Origin: Paenibacillus sp. DCT19 | Lineage (GTDB): Bacteria > Bacillota > Bacilli > Paenibacillales > Paenibacillaceae | Assembly: GCF_003268635.1 (NCBI RefSeq) | Contig: NZ_CP029639.1 | Coordinates: 5,934,001-5,998,000 of the forward strand | Length of the DNA stretch: 64,000 bases | Direction of reading: 5' to 3' | Shown: positions 1-9,965 of the stretch, one piece after another | Layout of the letters: each line of letters opens with the position of its first letter | Numbering within the stretch: the stretch's first letter is position 1 | Position numbers and translations under genes: made by a program | Notes under the pieces: model-generated | Database searches by the model: none | What the model was told of the DNA's origin: nothing | The model's input: the letters and a program-made list of their open reading frames with translations, nothing else

Positions 1-144
1 AAAGACATCGACGTTCTCGATGTCATCCTCCATTGTAACGATCTCATCAGATTGATCAGATAGAGCATAACCGGTTGTCGGATATATGGTGCCAATCAAC
101 AATACAGCCATCATTAAAACAATAAAACCCTTTTTTAAACTCAT
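1..144 (-). CDS. Exported protein, N-terminal fragment (runs off the window)
   Basis: The window edge cuts this gene, so only the first 48 codons are visible. It starts with ATG at 142-144, preceded by a clear GGAGG at 156-160 read on the minus strand. The product begins with two lysines and a hydrophobic stretch of about 20 residues, then Pro-Thr-Thr-Gly-Tyr-Ala, a plausible signal peptide ending near residue 26. The visible mature part is rich in Asp and Glu. No domain can be named. Its place just downstream of an SLH-protein gene suggests another envelope protein, but that is inference. Confidence 0.7.
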   Translation of the reverse strand, partial: MSLKKGFIVLMMAVLLIGTIYPTTGYALSDQSDEIVTMEDDIENVDVF

Positions 145-396
145 GAAATCAAATTCCTCCTTTTGTAATATTCATCCATTGAATCCCTAAAAAGATATTC
201 AAATGGATTGTGAATAATTAATATCGGCATTATCCTAATTTTAGGTAATAGTAAGATAGTCCTTATTATCTGGGATAATTCTCCTTTTCGAATTCGGATA
301 ACAAGAATTCATCATACATACAGACATAAAAAATATTCAGACTATGAGGGTATCTGATAAGCCCTATTTAAGAAGTAAGCCGGCCTTTACACTCTG
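145..396. other. Intergenic region, AT-rich
   Basis: No convincing coding sequence. The stretch holds the leader of the partial exported-protein gene and presumably its promoter. Several AT-rich hexamers could serve as a -10, but none has a well spaced -35, so I do not call one. Together with the terminator at 397-440 it forms the gap before the SLH-protein gene. Confidence 0.5.
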
Positions 397-440
397 AAAA
401 AAAATAAAAACACCTCAAGAAATGTAATTTCTTGAAGTGT
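397..440 (-). terminator. Intrinsic terminator of the SLH-protein gene
   Basis: A stem of about 12 bp (ACAC.TCAAGAAA against TTTCTTGA.GTGT, one mismatch, 5-nt loop) lies at 410-440. On the minus strand it is followed by a long T-rich run (397-409). It lies about 70 bases after the reading frame that would end the intact SLH gene at 510. Confidence 0.85.
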
Positions 441-547
441 TCCTATCAATTAATCTCTATGCTTTAACTTTAAATGAATCGTATTACTAGTATTGTTAAT
501 CTATACCCTTTACAGATACCCTAACTTATCCAATACACGCTTCAACA

Positions 548-3500
548 TCACTGCTGCTTGTGCACGGGTCGCATTACCTTGGGTTCGAATGTTCTCGATG
601 TCATCCCTTGAATAATTCCCTCTTGTACCGCTTTGGCAACAGAATCCTTGGATTGGATTTTCTTGTTGTCATTGAACTTCGATAAAATGGACGTCGATGA
701 AGAGCTCAGCACCGTTTGCTTACCTCCGTAATTCAAAGCACGAACCATCATAATCGCCATCTGTTCACGCGTAATTGGACGATCTGGCTTAAACGTACCA
801 TCGGTATTACCTGTAATGATTCCTGCCTCAGCAGCAGCACCAATATAGGCACTTGTGATACTCCCACTACGAACGTCAGGAAAACGACTTGCAGCGGTCG
901 GTTCTCCGCTTAACCCTAGTCCTCTAGCAACTAATTCAGCGAACTCTGCACGTGAGATGTTCTCATTCGGACGATAGTAAGAACCATTCGGCGCACTAAT
1001 GATCCATTTAGCCGAAAGCTCCTTAATGACCTCACTTGCCCAGTGTGAAGTTGTATCCGGATAACTCACAACGTTATTAATCGGAACAATCGCCTGATTG
1101 CCGTTTAGTTGTCCTTGGATGACTACTCCACTAGCAATATTTTTGAAGGAACTAGGTACATTCGAAAGTTTAAATGTCACTGGATCAACAAAGGCAAATC
1201 CAGAGGTTTTAATAGACGTGTTGGCAGCCAGTTTCATTGCCAATTGGCTTTTAACCTTTTGCTCTACGCGCTGATTATTCGTTCCAGCAAATACATAGAC
1301 ATCCGTAGAGTTAGCAAGCTTTTGCGCTCTTGCGCTTGCAATCAAACTCTCCATTGTCCCCGATGAAGTTACAGGAACCGTTTCTAATTGAACATAGAAG
1401 GATGGAGCCGCTGCCCCTGTAGTTGTGCTTGTGTTAATCGGTGTAATCACCGTAGCAGCACTAATCGTTCCCAGGCTCCGGTTCATTGCCGCCAGATCTA
1501 GATTAGCTAGTGGCACTGTCCAGAGACGATCACCATATTTTACACCAATTGAACCTGTACGATAGCTTGTTACCACCTGAGTCAATGCATTCAATGGGAA
1601 TCCAACAAACGCAGAGGCTTCACTATCTGGAATCTCGAACACAATCGGTTGAGTCAACTTGCCCGAAGCCGAAGCATATTCAAATGCCTGAATCAACTTC
1701 GCTGCATCCACATTGAACTGACGAGTCGAACGATTATTACGTGACATCGTAGACTCGGCAGCAGAGGCAGTGTTATTGTTCATCACAAGTAAAGGTTGAC
1801 CATAGTTTGATGTATCCAATTCCGTCACCCAAACCGGACGACTTCCCGTCTGATTACTACTACCATTATTATTGGTTGTATGCTGCAAAGTAAGCGGCCC
1901 AAAAGCTGGTACAGTTACACTAGATGCATCCCGGATTGGGACAGCTCCAGGTACATAACTTACCGTTCCCGTTGGTGTAGTTGTAGTTGATCCTGTCCCA
2001 ATAGTAGACGTATCTAATTTCAATGTCACCACTGAGCCAAAAGCTGTAGCTGATAATATCGTTGCAGTTGAACTGCCCACGACTACACTGAACTGAGGCA
2101 ATGTTAGTGATGCCTCAGTTTGGATTGGATCACGGAAGTTAATCTGAACCGTGTCTCCCTGAATCGTAGCTGACAGGATTTTGCCGTTACCGTACGTATA
2201 CGTGACTGGCGTGAGATTCAGATATCCAGCAGGGTTATTATTCAGATCCGTTAAGCGTAATGAACCAGGTACATAAGATAATGAAATATTTTGAGTATCC
2301 CTCACAGCCGAAACCAGTGTCAACGTAACCAGATCATCCTCGATCACCGAATCATTAACGTAGACCGGCTTGCCATCGACTAGAACCGAATACTGGCTAT
2401 TCGCTGGTTTGTTCGTTGTATTCAATGGTTCATTGTAGCGAATCCATAATTTGTTACCACTGACCTCTGCACTCTTGAACTCAGGTGGTTTGGTATCAAT
2501 CGAGTTACGGACATAGAATCCGCTGAAGCCAGCAAGAGCTTGTCCACGTGTATCTTTTACAGGCCATGCGCCTGGTGTGTATGCTACACGAACCACTTCA
2601 CCATCTGTAATAGAACGACTGAGATTCAAGGTTACAACTGAACTTCCGTTGATCGATATGCTATTGATGCCTACAGTAGACTGATCTGCTGTTACGCTGA
2701 ATTGTCTCGCAGCATCACTCGAAGTAATGTACACCGTCTCAGGATAATACAACGTAATGGTACTGTAGTATGCATTTCCTTCACGCGGCTTAGACATAAC
2801 GGAGTCTAACCCGTTCTCTACATCTCGTGCGCCAAATGCAGCCGCAGCATTAGAAGACTGGTCGGTCACGCGATTACCTGTCGTGCTAGGCGTATACTCA
2901 ATCCGTACAACCTGTCCTACTGCTACTCCCGTGCCCAGTACTATATATACACTGTCACCTGAGATGTACGTCGTGCTGACACTCCGATTTTCTCCGTTCA
3001 CCGTAACCGTATAGCTACTGCTTAGTGGGCTAGTGCTGCTAAGCCACTTGTCATACGTAAGACGAATCGTTGAATTGTCGTGCATCTTAGACGTTTTCAG
3101 CACAGGTGCTGTTGTATCTCTGCTTATTGTCTTAAATGCCCATGAGGTTGATCCATTCAGGCCGGCAAACGTATTGCCTGCTTGATCACGGAACGTATTG
3201 GCAGGAATATCGACAACATAATTCGTATTATTCTCCAACGTGCTGGTTGGGGTAACAATCAGCTGTCTGTTGTTCGAACTAAAGGTCGTTGTTGAAGCAA
3301 CCGTTGTTCCGTTTGATTTTTTGAGTGCGATTTGTCCTCGATACGTAGGATCGAGTTCCTTGCTAAATGTAACCGTTAGCGTGCTGTTTAGAGCAGCATT
3401 GGTTGTTCCATTGGTAGGAGACAAATTGGTCACAGTTAATGCAGTTGGATCAGACTGCACAGTGAATCCCCAATCCATACCGCTGATCGCACTGATGTCA

Positions 3501-4336
3501 TTCCCCTGTTGATCTCGCAAAAATCCTTCAGGCATCACGATGTAATATGTATTATTGCTGTTGAAGTTTTTGACAGGATCAATCGTAATTGTCCGAGTTC
3601 CCAAACCTTTAATTAACGAAGATCCAATAGCAATTTCTTCAAATGGTGTGCCCGTAGCATTTCCTTGGAAAATCTGTAGCGTACCTACACCAGCAACGAC
3701 TGGCTTATCAAATGTCATCGACACACTGGAAGCAGGTGTCACCCCAAAAGCTGCATTCTGAGGGGTTTTGTTCGTAATGGAAGCTGTACCTACACCATCC
3801 GTATCAAACGTCCACTCTTTGTTCAATCCCGCAAAAGCAGCAGGTTCGGTACTATCCGTGTAGACAAATGCCCCTGAATCGATCTGAACGTAATATTTCC
3901 CCCCTGGGATTGTAACTGAAGAACCCAGCGTAATGGTTACAAATTGTCCCGTAGCCGGTGCTGTAGTTGAGTCATCTTCAGTTGGTGGTACTGCTGGACT
4001 GGTGATTGGCCCTGTAGTTCCAATGATTACTTGATTACTGGATACCGGTATCGAAGCAACCACCGTATCGTCATTAACACGTTTAATCGCTACGATACCT
4101 TGTGTATCCATTGCTTTCTGTACCGGTCTGGCGAATTCAATCACCAATGGTGTTGAGCCATCGACATTTTTCGCATTCACTCCTGGAACTGTATTCACAA
4201 TTCCTTTGTTCGTCAATTCACCAGCAGCATATGTTGCCTGCTCTACTCCACTCCAACCCGTTAGCCAGCCTTGTGCGGTCAGCATCACGATGAGAATTCC
4301 AAGTAAGCCTTTTCTCGCTATTCTATTCAAATTCAC
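548..4336 (-). CDS. S-layer homology (SLH) surface protein, frameshifted near its C-terminus
   Basis: A secreted cell-surface protein of 1262 residues as read. It starts with GTG at 4336 behind a GGGGGA ribosome site and has a signal peptide of about 38 residues ending near TYAAG. The body is a chain of bacterial Ig-like modules of the SbsA type (repeated N-T-Y-Y/V and SFSNNRQ-like motifs). The C-terminus carries SLH repeats, with the motifs ISRAEFAEL and ITREQMAIM in the first two. The third repeat breaks: after FEP the frame reads ten unrelated residues to a stop at 548. The next frame continues with the expected TRAQAAVMLKRVL helix and stops at 510. Restoring one C in the run at 581-583 repairs the gene, so the intact form would be about 1275 residues. 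This could be a sequencing indel or a real mutation. SLH domains bind pyruvylated cell wall polymer, which fits csaB at 21-22 kb. Confidence 0.9.
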   Translation of the reverse strand: MNLNRIARKGLLGILIVMLTAQGWLTGWSGVEQATYAAGELTNKGIVNTVPGVNAKNVDGSTPLVIEFARPVQKAMDTQGIVAIKRVNDDTVVASIPVSSNQVIIGTTGPITSPAVPPTEDDSTTAPATGQFVTITLGSSVTIPGGKYYVQIDSGAFVYTDSTEPAAFAGLNKEWTFDTDGVGTASITNKTPQNAAFGVTPASSVSMTFDKPVVAGVGTLQIFQGNATGTPFEEIAIGSSLIKGLGTRTITIDPVKNFNSNNTYYIVMPEGFLRDQQGNDISAISGMDWGFTVQSDPTALTVTNLSPTNGTTNAALNSTLTVTFSKELDPTYRGQIALKKSNGTTVASTTTFSSNNRQLIVTPTSTLENNTNYVVDIPANTFRDQAGNTFAGLNGSTSWAFKTISRDTTAPVLKTSKMHDNSTIRLTYDKWLSSTSPLSSSYTVTVNGENRSVSTTYISGDSVYIVLGTGVAVGQVVRIEYTPSTTGNRVTDQSSNAAAAFGARDVENGLDSVMSKPREGNAYYSTITLYYPETVYITSSDAARQFSVTADQSTVGINSISINGSSVVTLNLSRSITDGEVVRVAYTPGAWPVKDTRGQALAGFSGFYVRNSIDTKPPEFKSAEVSGNKLWIRYNEPLNTTNKPANSQYSVLVDGKPVYVNDSVIEDDLVTLTLVSAVRDTQNISLSYVPGSLRLTDLNNNPAGYLNLTPVTYTYGNGKILSATIQGDTVQINFRDPIQTEASLTLPQFSVVVGSSTATILSATAFGSVVTLKLDTSTIGTGSTTTTPTGTVSYVPGAVPIRDASSVTVPAFGPLTLQHTTNNNGSSNQTGSRPVWVTELDTSNYGQPLLVMNNNTASAAESTMSRNNRSTRQFNVDAAKLIQAFEYASASGKLTQPIVFEIPDSEASAFVGFPLNALTQVVTSYRTGSIGVKYGDRLWTVPLANLDLAAMNRSLGTISAATVITPINTSTTTGAAAPSFYVQLETVPVTSSGTMESLIASARAQKLANSTDVYVFAGTNNQRVEQKVKSQLAMKLAANTSIKTSGFAFVDPVTFKLSNVPSSFKNIASGVVIQGQLNGNQAIVPINNVVSYPDTTSHWASEVIKELSAKWIISAPNGSYYRPNENISRAEFAELVARGLGLSGEPTAASRFPDVRSGSITSAYIGAAAEAGIITGNTDGTFKPDRPITREQMAIMMVRALNYGGKQTVLSSSSTSILSKFNDNKKIQSKDSVAKAVQEGIIQGMTSRTFEPKVMRPVHKQQ

Positions 4337-4506
4337 TGATCTTCCCCCTTATCCTGTATTTCTTCTCCTGTCTGATGTACAGACCTCATTATGTATGTCG
4401 GCAAAACAAGGCATTTCGTTTAGATAAAAGGGGAATTTGGTATTAATTTCTGAACTTCCTGTAGGAAATCCATCGGAGTGAAGCACCTGCTCTCACCAAA
4501 ACAAAA

Positions 4507-4542
4507 AAGCTCCTGATTCCTTAGATCGGAACCAAGAGCTTT
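4507..4542 (-). terminator. Intrinsic terminator after metK
   Basis: An inverted repeat (AAAGCTC..TTCC against GGAA..GAGCTTT) ends on the minus strand in TTTTTTGTTTT. It lies about 35 bases beyond the metK stop and also separates metK from the SLH gene promoter region. Confidence 0.9.
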
Positions 4543-4575
4543 CTTCAGATCGTTCTCATATGTTACTGGATTAAC

Positions 4576-5778
4576 TTACAGACCTGCTTGAGATTTCAGA
4601 AGATCTGCTTTGTCCACTTGCTCCCAAGGTACATCCAAGTCTGTACGGCCAAAGTGACCATAAGCAGCGGTTTGTTTGTAGATTGGGCGACGCAGATCCA
4701 GCATACGGATGATGCCAGCCGGACGAAGATCGAAGTTGTTACGTACAAGCTCAACCAATTTCTCTTCGCTGACTTTGCCTGTTCCGTATGTATCTACGTT
4801 AATCGATACCGGATTGGCTACACCAATCGCGTAAGCGAGCTGGATTTCTACTTTGTCTGCAAGACCTGCTGCTACGAGGTTTTTCGCCACGTAACGAGCT
4901 GCATATGCAGCAGAACGGTCTACTTTTGTCGGATCTTTACCAGAGAACGCACCGCCGCCGTGACGTGCATAACCGCCGTAGGTATCTACGATGATTTTAC
5001 GTCCAGTCAGACCTGCATCTCCCTGTGGTCCGCCAATAACGAAACGTCCTGTTGGGTTGATGAAATATTTAGTCTGCTCATCCAGCAATTCAGCTGGTAC
5101 AACAGGCAAGATGACATGTTCTTTGATATCCTTTTGGATCTGCTCAAGCGTCGTTTCTTCCGCATGCTGGGTAGATACAACGATCGTGTCCACACGTACT
5201 GGCTTGTCGCCATCGTATTCGATCGTTACTTGAGTTTTACCATCTGGACGAAGGTATTCTAATGTACCGTCTTTACGCACTTCTGCCAGACGGCGTGCGA
5301 TGCGGTGAGATAGTGCGATTGGCAAAGGCATAAGTTCAGGTGTTTCATTCGTAGCAAAACCGAACATCAACCCTTGGTCACCAGCACCAATATTTTCTGT
5401 TTCGCGCGCAACTTGCTCAGGATCACGGTGCTCAAGAGCTGCGTTTACGCCCTGTGCGATATCAGCAGACTGCTCGTTCAGAGAAGTCAGTACGGCACAA
5501 GTGTTATAATCAAAACCGAATTTCGCACGTGTGTAGCCAATATCCTTAATCGTATTACGAACGATGGACGGAATGTCCACGTATTCAGACGCTGAACTGA
5601 TCTCACCGATGACAAGCACAAGACCTGTAGCTACGGAAACTTCGCACGCCACACGAGCGTTAGGATCGTTCGCAAGGAACGCGTCCAACACGGCGTCCGA
5701 AATCTGATCGCAAATTTTATCCGGATGTCCTTCAGTTACAGACTCCGAAGTGAATAGATGCCGGCCTTTAATAGACAT
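4576..5778 (-). CDS. metK: S-adenosylmethionine synthase
   Basis: Makes S-adenosylmethionine from methionine and ATP in the cytoplasm. The 400-residue product has the family hallmarks: [18 protein letters not shown] near the N-terminus, [12 protein letters not shown], and the [22 protein letters not shown] loop. I chose ATG at 5778 (protein starting [13 protein letters not shown]) because GGGAGG lies just upstream. An in-frame ATG at 5826 would add 16 residues that do not fit the family. The gene has its own terminator and a leader of about 150 bases after the SASP terminator. No S-box (SAM) riboswitch core is recognisable there, although metK in relatives is often so controlled. Confidence 0.98.
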   Translation of the reverse strand: MSIKGRHLFTSESVTEGHPDKICDQISDAVLDAFLANDPNARVACEVSVATGLVLVIGEISSASEYVDIPSIVRNTIKDIGYTRAKFGFDYNTCAVLTSLNEQSADIAQGVNAALEHRDPEQVARETENIGAGDQGLMFGFATNETPELMPLPIALSHRIARRLAEVRKDGTLEYLRPDGKTQVTIEYDGDKPVRVDTIVVSTQHAEETTLEQIQKDIKEHVILPVVPAELLDEQTKYFINPTGRFVIGGPQGDAGLTGRKIIVDTYGGYARHGGGAFSGKDPTKVDRSAAYAARYVAKNLVAAGLADKVEIQLAYAIGVANPVSINVDTYGTGKVSEEKLVELVRNNFDLRPAGIIRMLDLRRPIYKQTAAYGHFGRTDLDVPWEQVDKADLLKSQAGL

Positions 5779-5930
5779 TGAAGTTTCAACCTCCCATAAC
5801 GAGTAGTATGGCGATTGCCCGAACAAAACATTTACGGTGGTTCGTTCACTGTACCCTCGAAGCTTTCCAGTCGGAATAAGGACCCAGAGTCCTAAGTTAC
5901 GAAGATAAGGATTTTTCAGGTAATTGCCCT

Positions 5931-5968
5931 AATAAAAAATCAACCTTCTCCTACCATGGAAAAGGTTG
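5931..5968 (-). terminator. Intrinsic terminator after the SASP gene
   Basis: The stem CAACCTT..AAGGTTG at 5941-5968 is followed on the minus strand by ATTTTTTATT (5931-5940). It lies about 67 bases after the SASP stop codon and isolates that gene from metK. Confidence 0.8.
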
Positions 5969-6034
5969 CATACCTAACTGCCATCTTATCGTATTTGTCA
6001 AGTAGTGTCAAACATTGTTGATATGAAAGAAAAG

Positions 6035-6310
6035 CTATAATAAGTGCTGCTCTGCCTGGCGAATCAGCCTTTTGGTGATCTCTCCACCGACGGATCCGTT
6101 CTCACGGGAAGTCAGATGTCCCCAGCCTTTGTATTGACCATAAGAATGATTGATCTCGCCCAGCTCAGAGCCAAACTCAGTATCTGCACCTGCAAGACTG
6201 CCTCTACCGCCATACCCCACATTAAGACCAAACTCCGCTGCAATTTCATACTTCATCTGATCCAGCATTTGTCGACTTTGCGGTACCACTTTGCGGTTGC
6301 TTCTAGCCAT
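6035..6310 (-). CDS. Alpha/beta-type small acid-soluble spore protein (SASP)
   Basis: A DNA-coating protein of the dormant spore, 91 residues. The N-terminal motif YEIAAEFG contains the site where the germination protease GPR cuts this family. The C-terminal motif [17 protein letters not shown] is the DNA-binding signature. The product is longer than the usual 60-75 residues because a Gly-rich insert (about residues 34-62) separates the two conserved helices. A GGAGGTGC ribosome site precedes ATG. Expression is expected in the forespore under sigma G, but I could not fix an unambiguous sigma-G promoter. Its position amid envelope genes looks incidental. Confidence 0.92.
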   Translation of the reverse strand: MARSNRKVVPQSRQMLDQMKYEIAAEFGLNVGYGGRGSLAGADTEFGSELGEINHSYGQYKGWGHLTSRENGSVGGEITKRLIRQAEQHLL

Positions 6311-6458
6311 CGTTCCTGCACCTCCGGTTATTGGTTGTTTACAGGTTTAGATTGATCCAGAAGCAGGCTGGCTAGCCGTATAAATGTTTGTTAGAACTGG
6401 TTAATCTGCGCAATCCATTATACATAATCATGAATAATTGCTACTACTTATGCACACT

Positions 6459-7055
6459 CTATTTCAGAGTATATCCGCCGCGTACCATCACAGTCAGGCT
6501 GTATTTGTTACCGTCAAGAACGGCAATACCGCGCCCATCCTTTGGAAAAGAAAGCAGATGATTGGTCGGTGCCTCTTGACCATTCGTCAGGTCTACCCCG
6601 TCCGTCAGATCGGCTACACCATTCGTACCCTCACTGACGATCACAGCTTTACCGCTACGTACAATGAACTCCGCGCCAGTTGCACCGATAAGCTGTTGAC
6701 CAGGCTTCACCATAACAATCTCCAGCGATTCCGAAGCACCGGATACTAATGGAGGAAGCGTCGTATCTCCACCTGTGCTACCTGTAGAAGGTGGAGTTGA
6801 ACCTGTACCGGACCCACCTGTGTTGCCTGAACCAGCGTTGCTGTTATCACCACTAGTATTTCCACTTGTCGGAATTTTACCGCCCAAGGCTTGTTGAATC
6901 TGCTGATCTACATAACTTTTGGTCACCACCGGATCGTCTGCTGTTCCCGGTTGAATTGTCCCTGCACCAATTGCCGTATTGCTGTATACCGACCCAACCC
7001 ACACGCCAACACCAATGGCCAGCGCCGCCAGGGATACTTTCATATAAGGTTTCAT
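6459..7055 (-). CDS. Membrane-anchored or secreted protein of unknown function
   Basis: 198 residues. The N-terminus has a single hydrophobic segment (about residues 6-25) that could be a signal peptide or a membrane anchor. It is followed by DPVVTKSYVDQQIQQAL, a short amphipathic helix, then a Gly/Ser/Thr-rich linker of about 45 residues. The C-terminal domain of about 90 residues, beginning near SLEIVMVKPGQQLIG, looks like a compact beta domain. I do not recognise a named function. A well spaced sigma-A-like promoter (7094-7122) stands just upstream, so the gene is probably transcribed on its own. Confidence 0.75.
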   Translation of the reverse strand: MKPYMKVSLAALAIGVGVWVGSVYSNTAIGAGTIQPGTADDPVVTKSYVDQQIQQALGGKIPTSGNTSGDNSNAGSGNTGGSGTGSTPPSTGSTGGDTTLPPLVSGASESLEIVMVKPGQQLIGATGAEFIVRSGKAVIVSEGTNGVADLTDGVDLTNGQEAPTNHLLSFPKDGRGIAVLDGNKYSLTVMVRGGYTLK

Positions 7056-7093
7056 CTGTCTATGTTCCTCCTCTGGTAATCTATCTAATATTT

Positions 7094-7122
7094 ACTATAG
7101 AGAAAAAAGCGCGATGCGACAA
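7094..7122 (-). promoter_or_regulatory. Sigma-A-type promoter for the 6459-7055 gene
   Basis: On the minus strand, TTGTCG (7117-7122) and TATAGT (7094-7099) are separated by exactly 17 bases. The predicted start lies about 30 bases before the gene's ATG. This is a consensus match only. Confidence 0.6.
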
Positions 7123-7124
7123 GC

Positions 7125-7160
7125 AAAACCTCGTCTCCTTTACACTAGAGACGAGGTTTT
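7125..7160 (-). terminator. Intrinsic terminator after the 871-residue protein gene
   Basis: A perfect 13-bp stem (AAAACCTCGTCTC against GAGACGAGGTTTT) with a 10-nt loop lies about 65 bases beyond the stop at 7224. The downstream T tract on the minus strand is short (TTTTGCTT). The stem starts about 3 bases from the promoter of the next gene. Confidence 0.75.
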
Positions 7161-7223
7161 GGATGCCTACCTGGCAAATTGATAACTAAAATCTCTTAAT
7201 ACAAGTAACTTTGTTTTATTACC

Positions 7224-9839
7224 TTATTCAACCCCACCCTCAGGGATCACAGGTGTTTCAGGTTCTTCTTTCGGTAGCTTGGATACATCATACCCATAAG
7301 CTTGATCCGCAATTAACAGACGTTGTCCTTGGAATTGGTCATACAAAGCTAGTCGATATGAGCCACCTCTTAATTTTTCGAAGAAGCTATCCTCTACACT
7401 CCAACTTAATGTTTGATTGCTTCCCACTTTCACATCTGTTCCTGGAGTCAGTTCTTTCTCGAATACTTTCCCATTCTGAGCAGTAAAGGTAAGAATCCAT
7501 TTGTGTTCGTACTCAGCCATCTCGATCTCTTCACTGCGATCTAATGTGTAATTCATGTCGACTTGTACAGAATTACTGCCCACCAGATAAGCACGTACGC
7601 TGTTAGCAGTTAATGCATACGGATAAAGATCAATATTAGTAAAGTTACCTTGAACACTTATAGTAGTAGGCGGTACCTCGAATGCCATTGCATTCACATA
7701 AGCGGTAGCTTCTCCATCTCCAGTAACAAACTTGCTATCCGCAATACCTTCACCTACAAGCAGACGCAAATCTGAGAATGTAACTGACTTCGGCAGTTTA
7801 GCCGAGAACGTAACAATTGACTTCTGACCTGGCCCAGGAGAACGTTCGGATTGCTTAGACGTTGCTTTGTAATACTGACCATCTGACGTTTTAAAATAAC
7901 CTACTAATTTGCCAATGCCATTCTGACGGAGTGATTTATTGGTCATCTCAAACTCAGTATATACAGTATCTGACGAGGTTCCAGGATAACGGATTGTTCT
8001 ACGTACACTCATTTCAGTCTCTTTATCCGTAGCTCCAGTTGTGTAAGTCTTGCCCGCTCCCACGTATGATACAGGTTGGATCAATCCCGACGTATTCAAA
8101 GTAATCCATTCATTCGTTTCTTCTTCACTTATCTTCTCAATCAGACTTACCTCTAGACGTCCCATACGCAGTTCTGAAGGTATCTTCGTCAATAGGTACG
8201 CTTCGGTACTCATACCCGCACCAAGGAGCTTTCCACTTTGAGTGTAGATCAGTTTCTTGTCTCCATCAATCTGAGCCGAATCAATCGTAAACATCGCTTC
8301 AAGCTCTGGAAGCTGTACTGTTTTAGTGCCTGCATTACGAATTGTAACTTTAGCCGCAACAATATCACTATCTAGCCATGGTAAGCGTTGTAATGAACCC
8401 AAGGATACACCGAATGTTCCTTTATTGTTCTTAATCACGGTTTCCGTTGTTAGACCATCCCCACTTGATACAGACTCTGGAATAGCATAGATTCCAACAG
8501 GGTAAGAAAATACAATCGGATTAGACGGACTCGTATTTTCAGTAGTCTCATTCTTATCTACTGGACTCATTACATATAACTTATTCTGACTTGCATCACC
8601 AATTCCTTGAATCGTCGTATTCAATTTAATCGTCTTGATATCTCCTGGATTCAACTTCAACGATTCTAATGCTTTCGTATCAATAGGATAAACGGTACCA
8701 TCCTCAGTACGAATTTCGAAGGTGTACGTAGGCACTTTAATTGCCTTCTTACCTTCGTTTTTGAATACAAATTGCATGTTTAAATCGTAGTCACTGTCAT
8801 TTACACGTATTTTCGCGGATTCAAGCAACGTTGATAGTCTTTGACCTTCAACAGAGATGATGTTAGGTTCATTCTCTGTGGTTTCAACGTTTGAGGTGCT
8901 TGCTTCTGGTAGTTGAAGAGCTGCTACAGGAAGTGCTGTCTTCTCTTCACCCTGTTCTTCCACCAGTAGTAGTTCTGATTTTAATAACTTTACTGAGGTA
9001 GGCAAGGATGCCATCAAACTAAGCGTCTTGTTCGCTTGAGCTTGAATACTAATACTTGCGCTATCTTTGTCTGGAGTTAAAGGATAATTAGTTCCACTTG
9101 GGGTACGTAAAATCCACTTAATATTTGGGTTTTCAAGTAATTTATAACTGATATTATTGAGGTTAACACCGACTTTGACATATTGATTCTTGTTTTCCCC
9201 AGGGAAAATCTTGATACCTGATACCTTCACTTTTACAGATGAGTCATTCAGACGAACTGTTTTTGTTTTACCTACAGGTGTGGTAATGCTATAGGATGCA
9301 GGAACATTAAATTTCCCGAGTGTACTTTCATAGTTAGGTTTACTGAAATCCCACTTTACGATCAGGAAATTCAGATCACTAAGCTTTACTTCGCGTCCAA
9401 CCTTCATTGTATAGGTTAGATCTACACTTGATCCAGCAGCGACGGTTTTCTTTTCTTGATCCTTAGCTATTAATTTGGGGGAGAAGCTAGTTCCACCTTT
9501 TGTTTTCACTTTGCTCCAGTAATCGAGCATCATTAATGGTTTGCTATCATTATTCTTATATGTCAGTGTGTACGTAACCACATTGCCATCATCTTGAGAG
9601 AGAATGTTTACGTCAGTTAATCTAACTGAACTACGTGCAGTTACCTTCACAGGGGACAAGTTCCCTAAAGTATGTACTACCTTGTTCTCTGATGCTGGTT
9701 TACTAGATGTAATATTCGAACTATTGGTAGTTGTTTTGTCATTATTATTACCCGCATTCGCTGCAGCTGTAATTCCAGCAGTTGAACTCAAAACCAAGGC
9801 ACTCGCCAAAAGACTCACTAAAACTTTCCTTTGCTCCAC
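7224..9839 (-). CDS. Large secreted protein of unknown family
   Basis: I place the start at GTG 9839 because GGGAGG lies seven bases upstream. A start at ATG 9854 would overlap that ribosome site. The product has about 871 residues. The N-terminus (EQRKVLVSLLASALVL..GITAAA) is a typical signal peptide ending near residue 28. The rest has no transmembrane segment and no SLH repeat. It reads as a chain of beta-sandwich-like modules of about 120-140 residues, each with a pattern similar to VSVQGNFTNIDLYPY or ISVEGQRLSTLLESAKIRV and phrases like VTYTLTYKNN. I cannot name a family. It lies between two terminators and directly downstream of the main S-layer gene, so a role in the surface layer is likely but inferred. 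Confidence 0.8.
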   Translation of the reverse strand: MEQRKVLVSLLASALVLSSTAGITAAANAGNNNDKTTTNSSNITSSKPASENKVVHTLGNLSPVKVTARSSVRLTDVNILSQDDGNVVTYTLTYKNNDSKPLMMLDYWSKVKTKGGTSFSPKLIAKDQEKKTVAAGSSVDLTYTMKVGREVKLSDLNFLIVKWDFSKPNYESTLGKFNVPASYSITTPVGKTKTVRLNDSSVKVKVSGIKIFPGENKNQYVKVGVNLNNISYKLLENPNIKWILRTPSGTNYPLTPDKDSASISIQAQANKTLSLMASLPTSVKLLKSELLLVEEQGEEKTALPVAALQLPEASTSNVETTENEPNIISVEGQRLSTLLESAKIRVNDSDYDLNMQFVFKNEGKKAIKVPTYTFEIRTEDGTVYPIDTKALESLKLNPGDIKTIKLNTTIQGIGDASQNKLYVMSPVDKNETTENTSPSNPIVFSYPVGIYAIPESVSSGDGLTTETVIKNNKGTFGVSLGSLQRLPWLDSDIVAAKVTIRNAGTKTVQLPELEAMFTIDSAQIDGDKKLIYTQSGKLLGAGMSTEAYLLTKIPSELRMGRLEVSLIEKISEEETNEWITLNTSGLIQPVSYVGAGKTYTTGATDKETEMSVRRTIRYPGTSSDTVYTEFEMTNKSLRQNGIGKLVGYFKTSDGQYYKATSKQSERSPGPGQKSIVTFSAKLPKSVTFSDLRLLVGEGIADSKFVTGDGEATAYVNAMAFEVPPTTISVQGNFTNIDLYPYALTANSVRAYLVGSNSVQVDMNYTLDRSEEIEMAEYEHKWILTFTAQNGKVFEKELTPGTDVKVGSNQTLSWSVEDSFFEKLRGGSYRLALYDQFQGQRLLIADQAYGYDVSKLPKEEPETPVIPEGGVE

Positions 9840-9921
9840 TTCCAAACCTCCCATAAGTTGCTTGTTGCTTTATAGTATAAACGTTTGAGAGAGTGAGAAA
9901 GTTACGATCTTGTTTACAAAT

Positions 9922-9952
9922 AAAAAACAAGCTAGCAAAGGCTAGCTTGTTT
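9922..9952 (-). terminator. Intrinsic terminator of the S-layer gene
   Basis: A perfect 12-bp stem (AAACAAGCTAGC / GCTAGCTTGTTT, loop AAAG) with TTTTTTATTT after it on the minus strand. It begins 14 bases after the S-layer gene stop. Confidence 0.93.
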
Positions 9953-9965
9953 CCTAGTTTAAAAA

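Noticed and set aside
5779..5930. S-box (SAM) riboswitch in front of metK
   Set aside because: I looked for the conserved GAGGGA/GCAACC core and did not find it; only short hairpins are visible.
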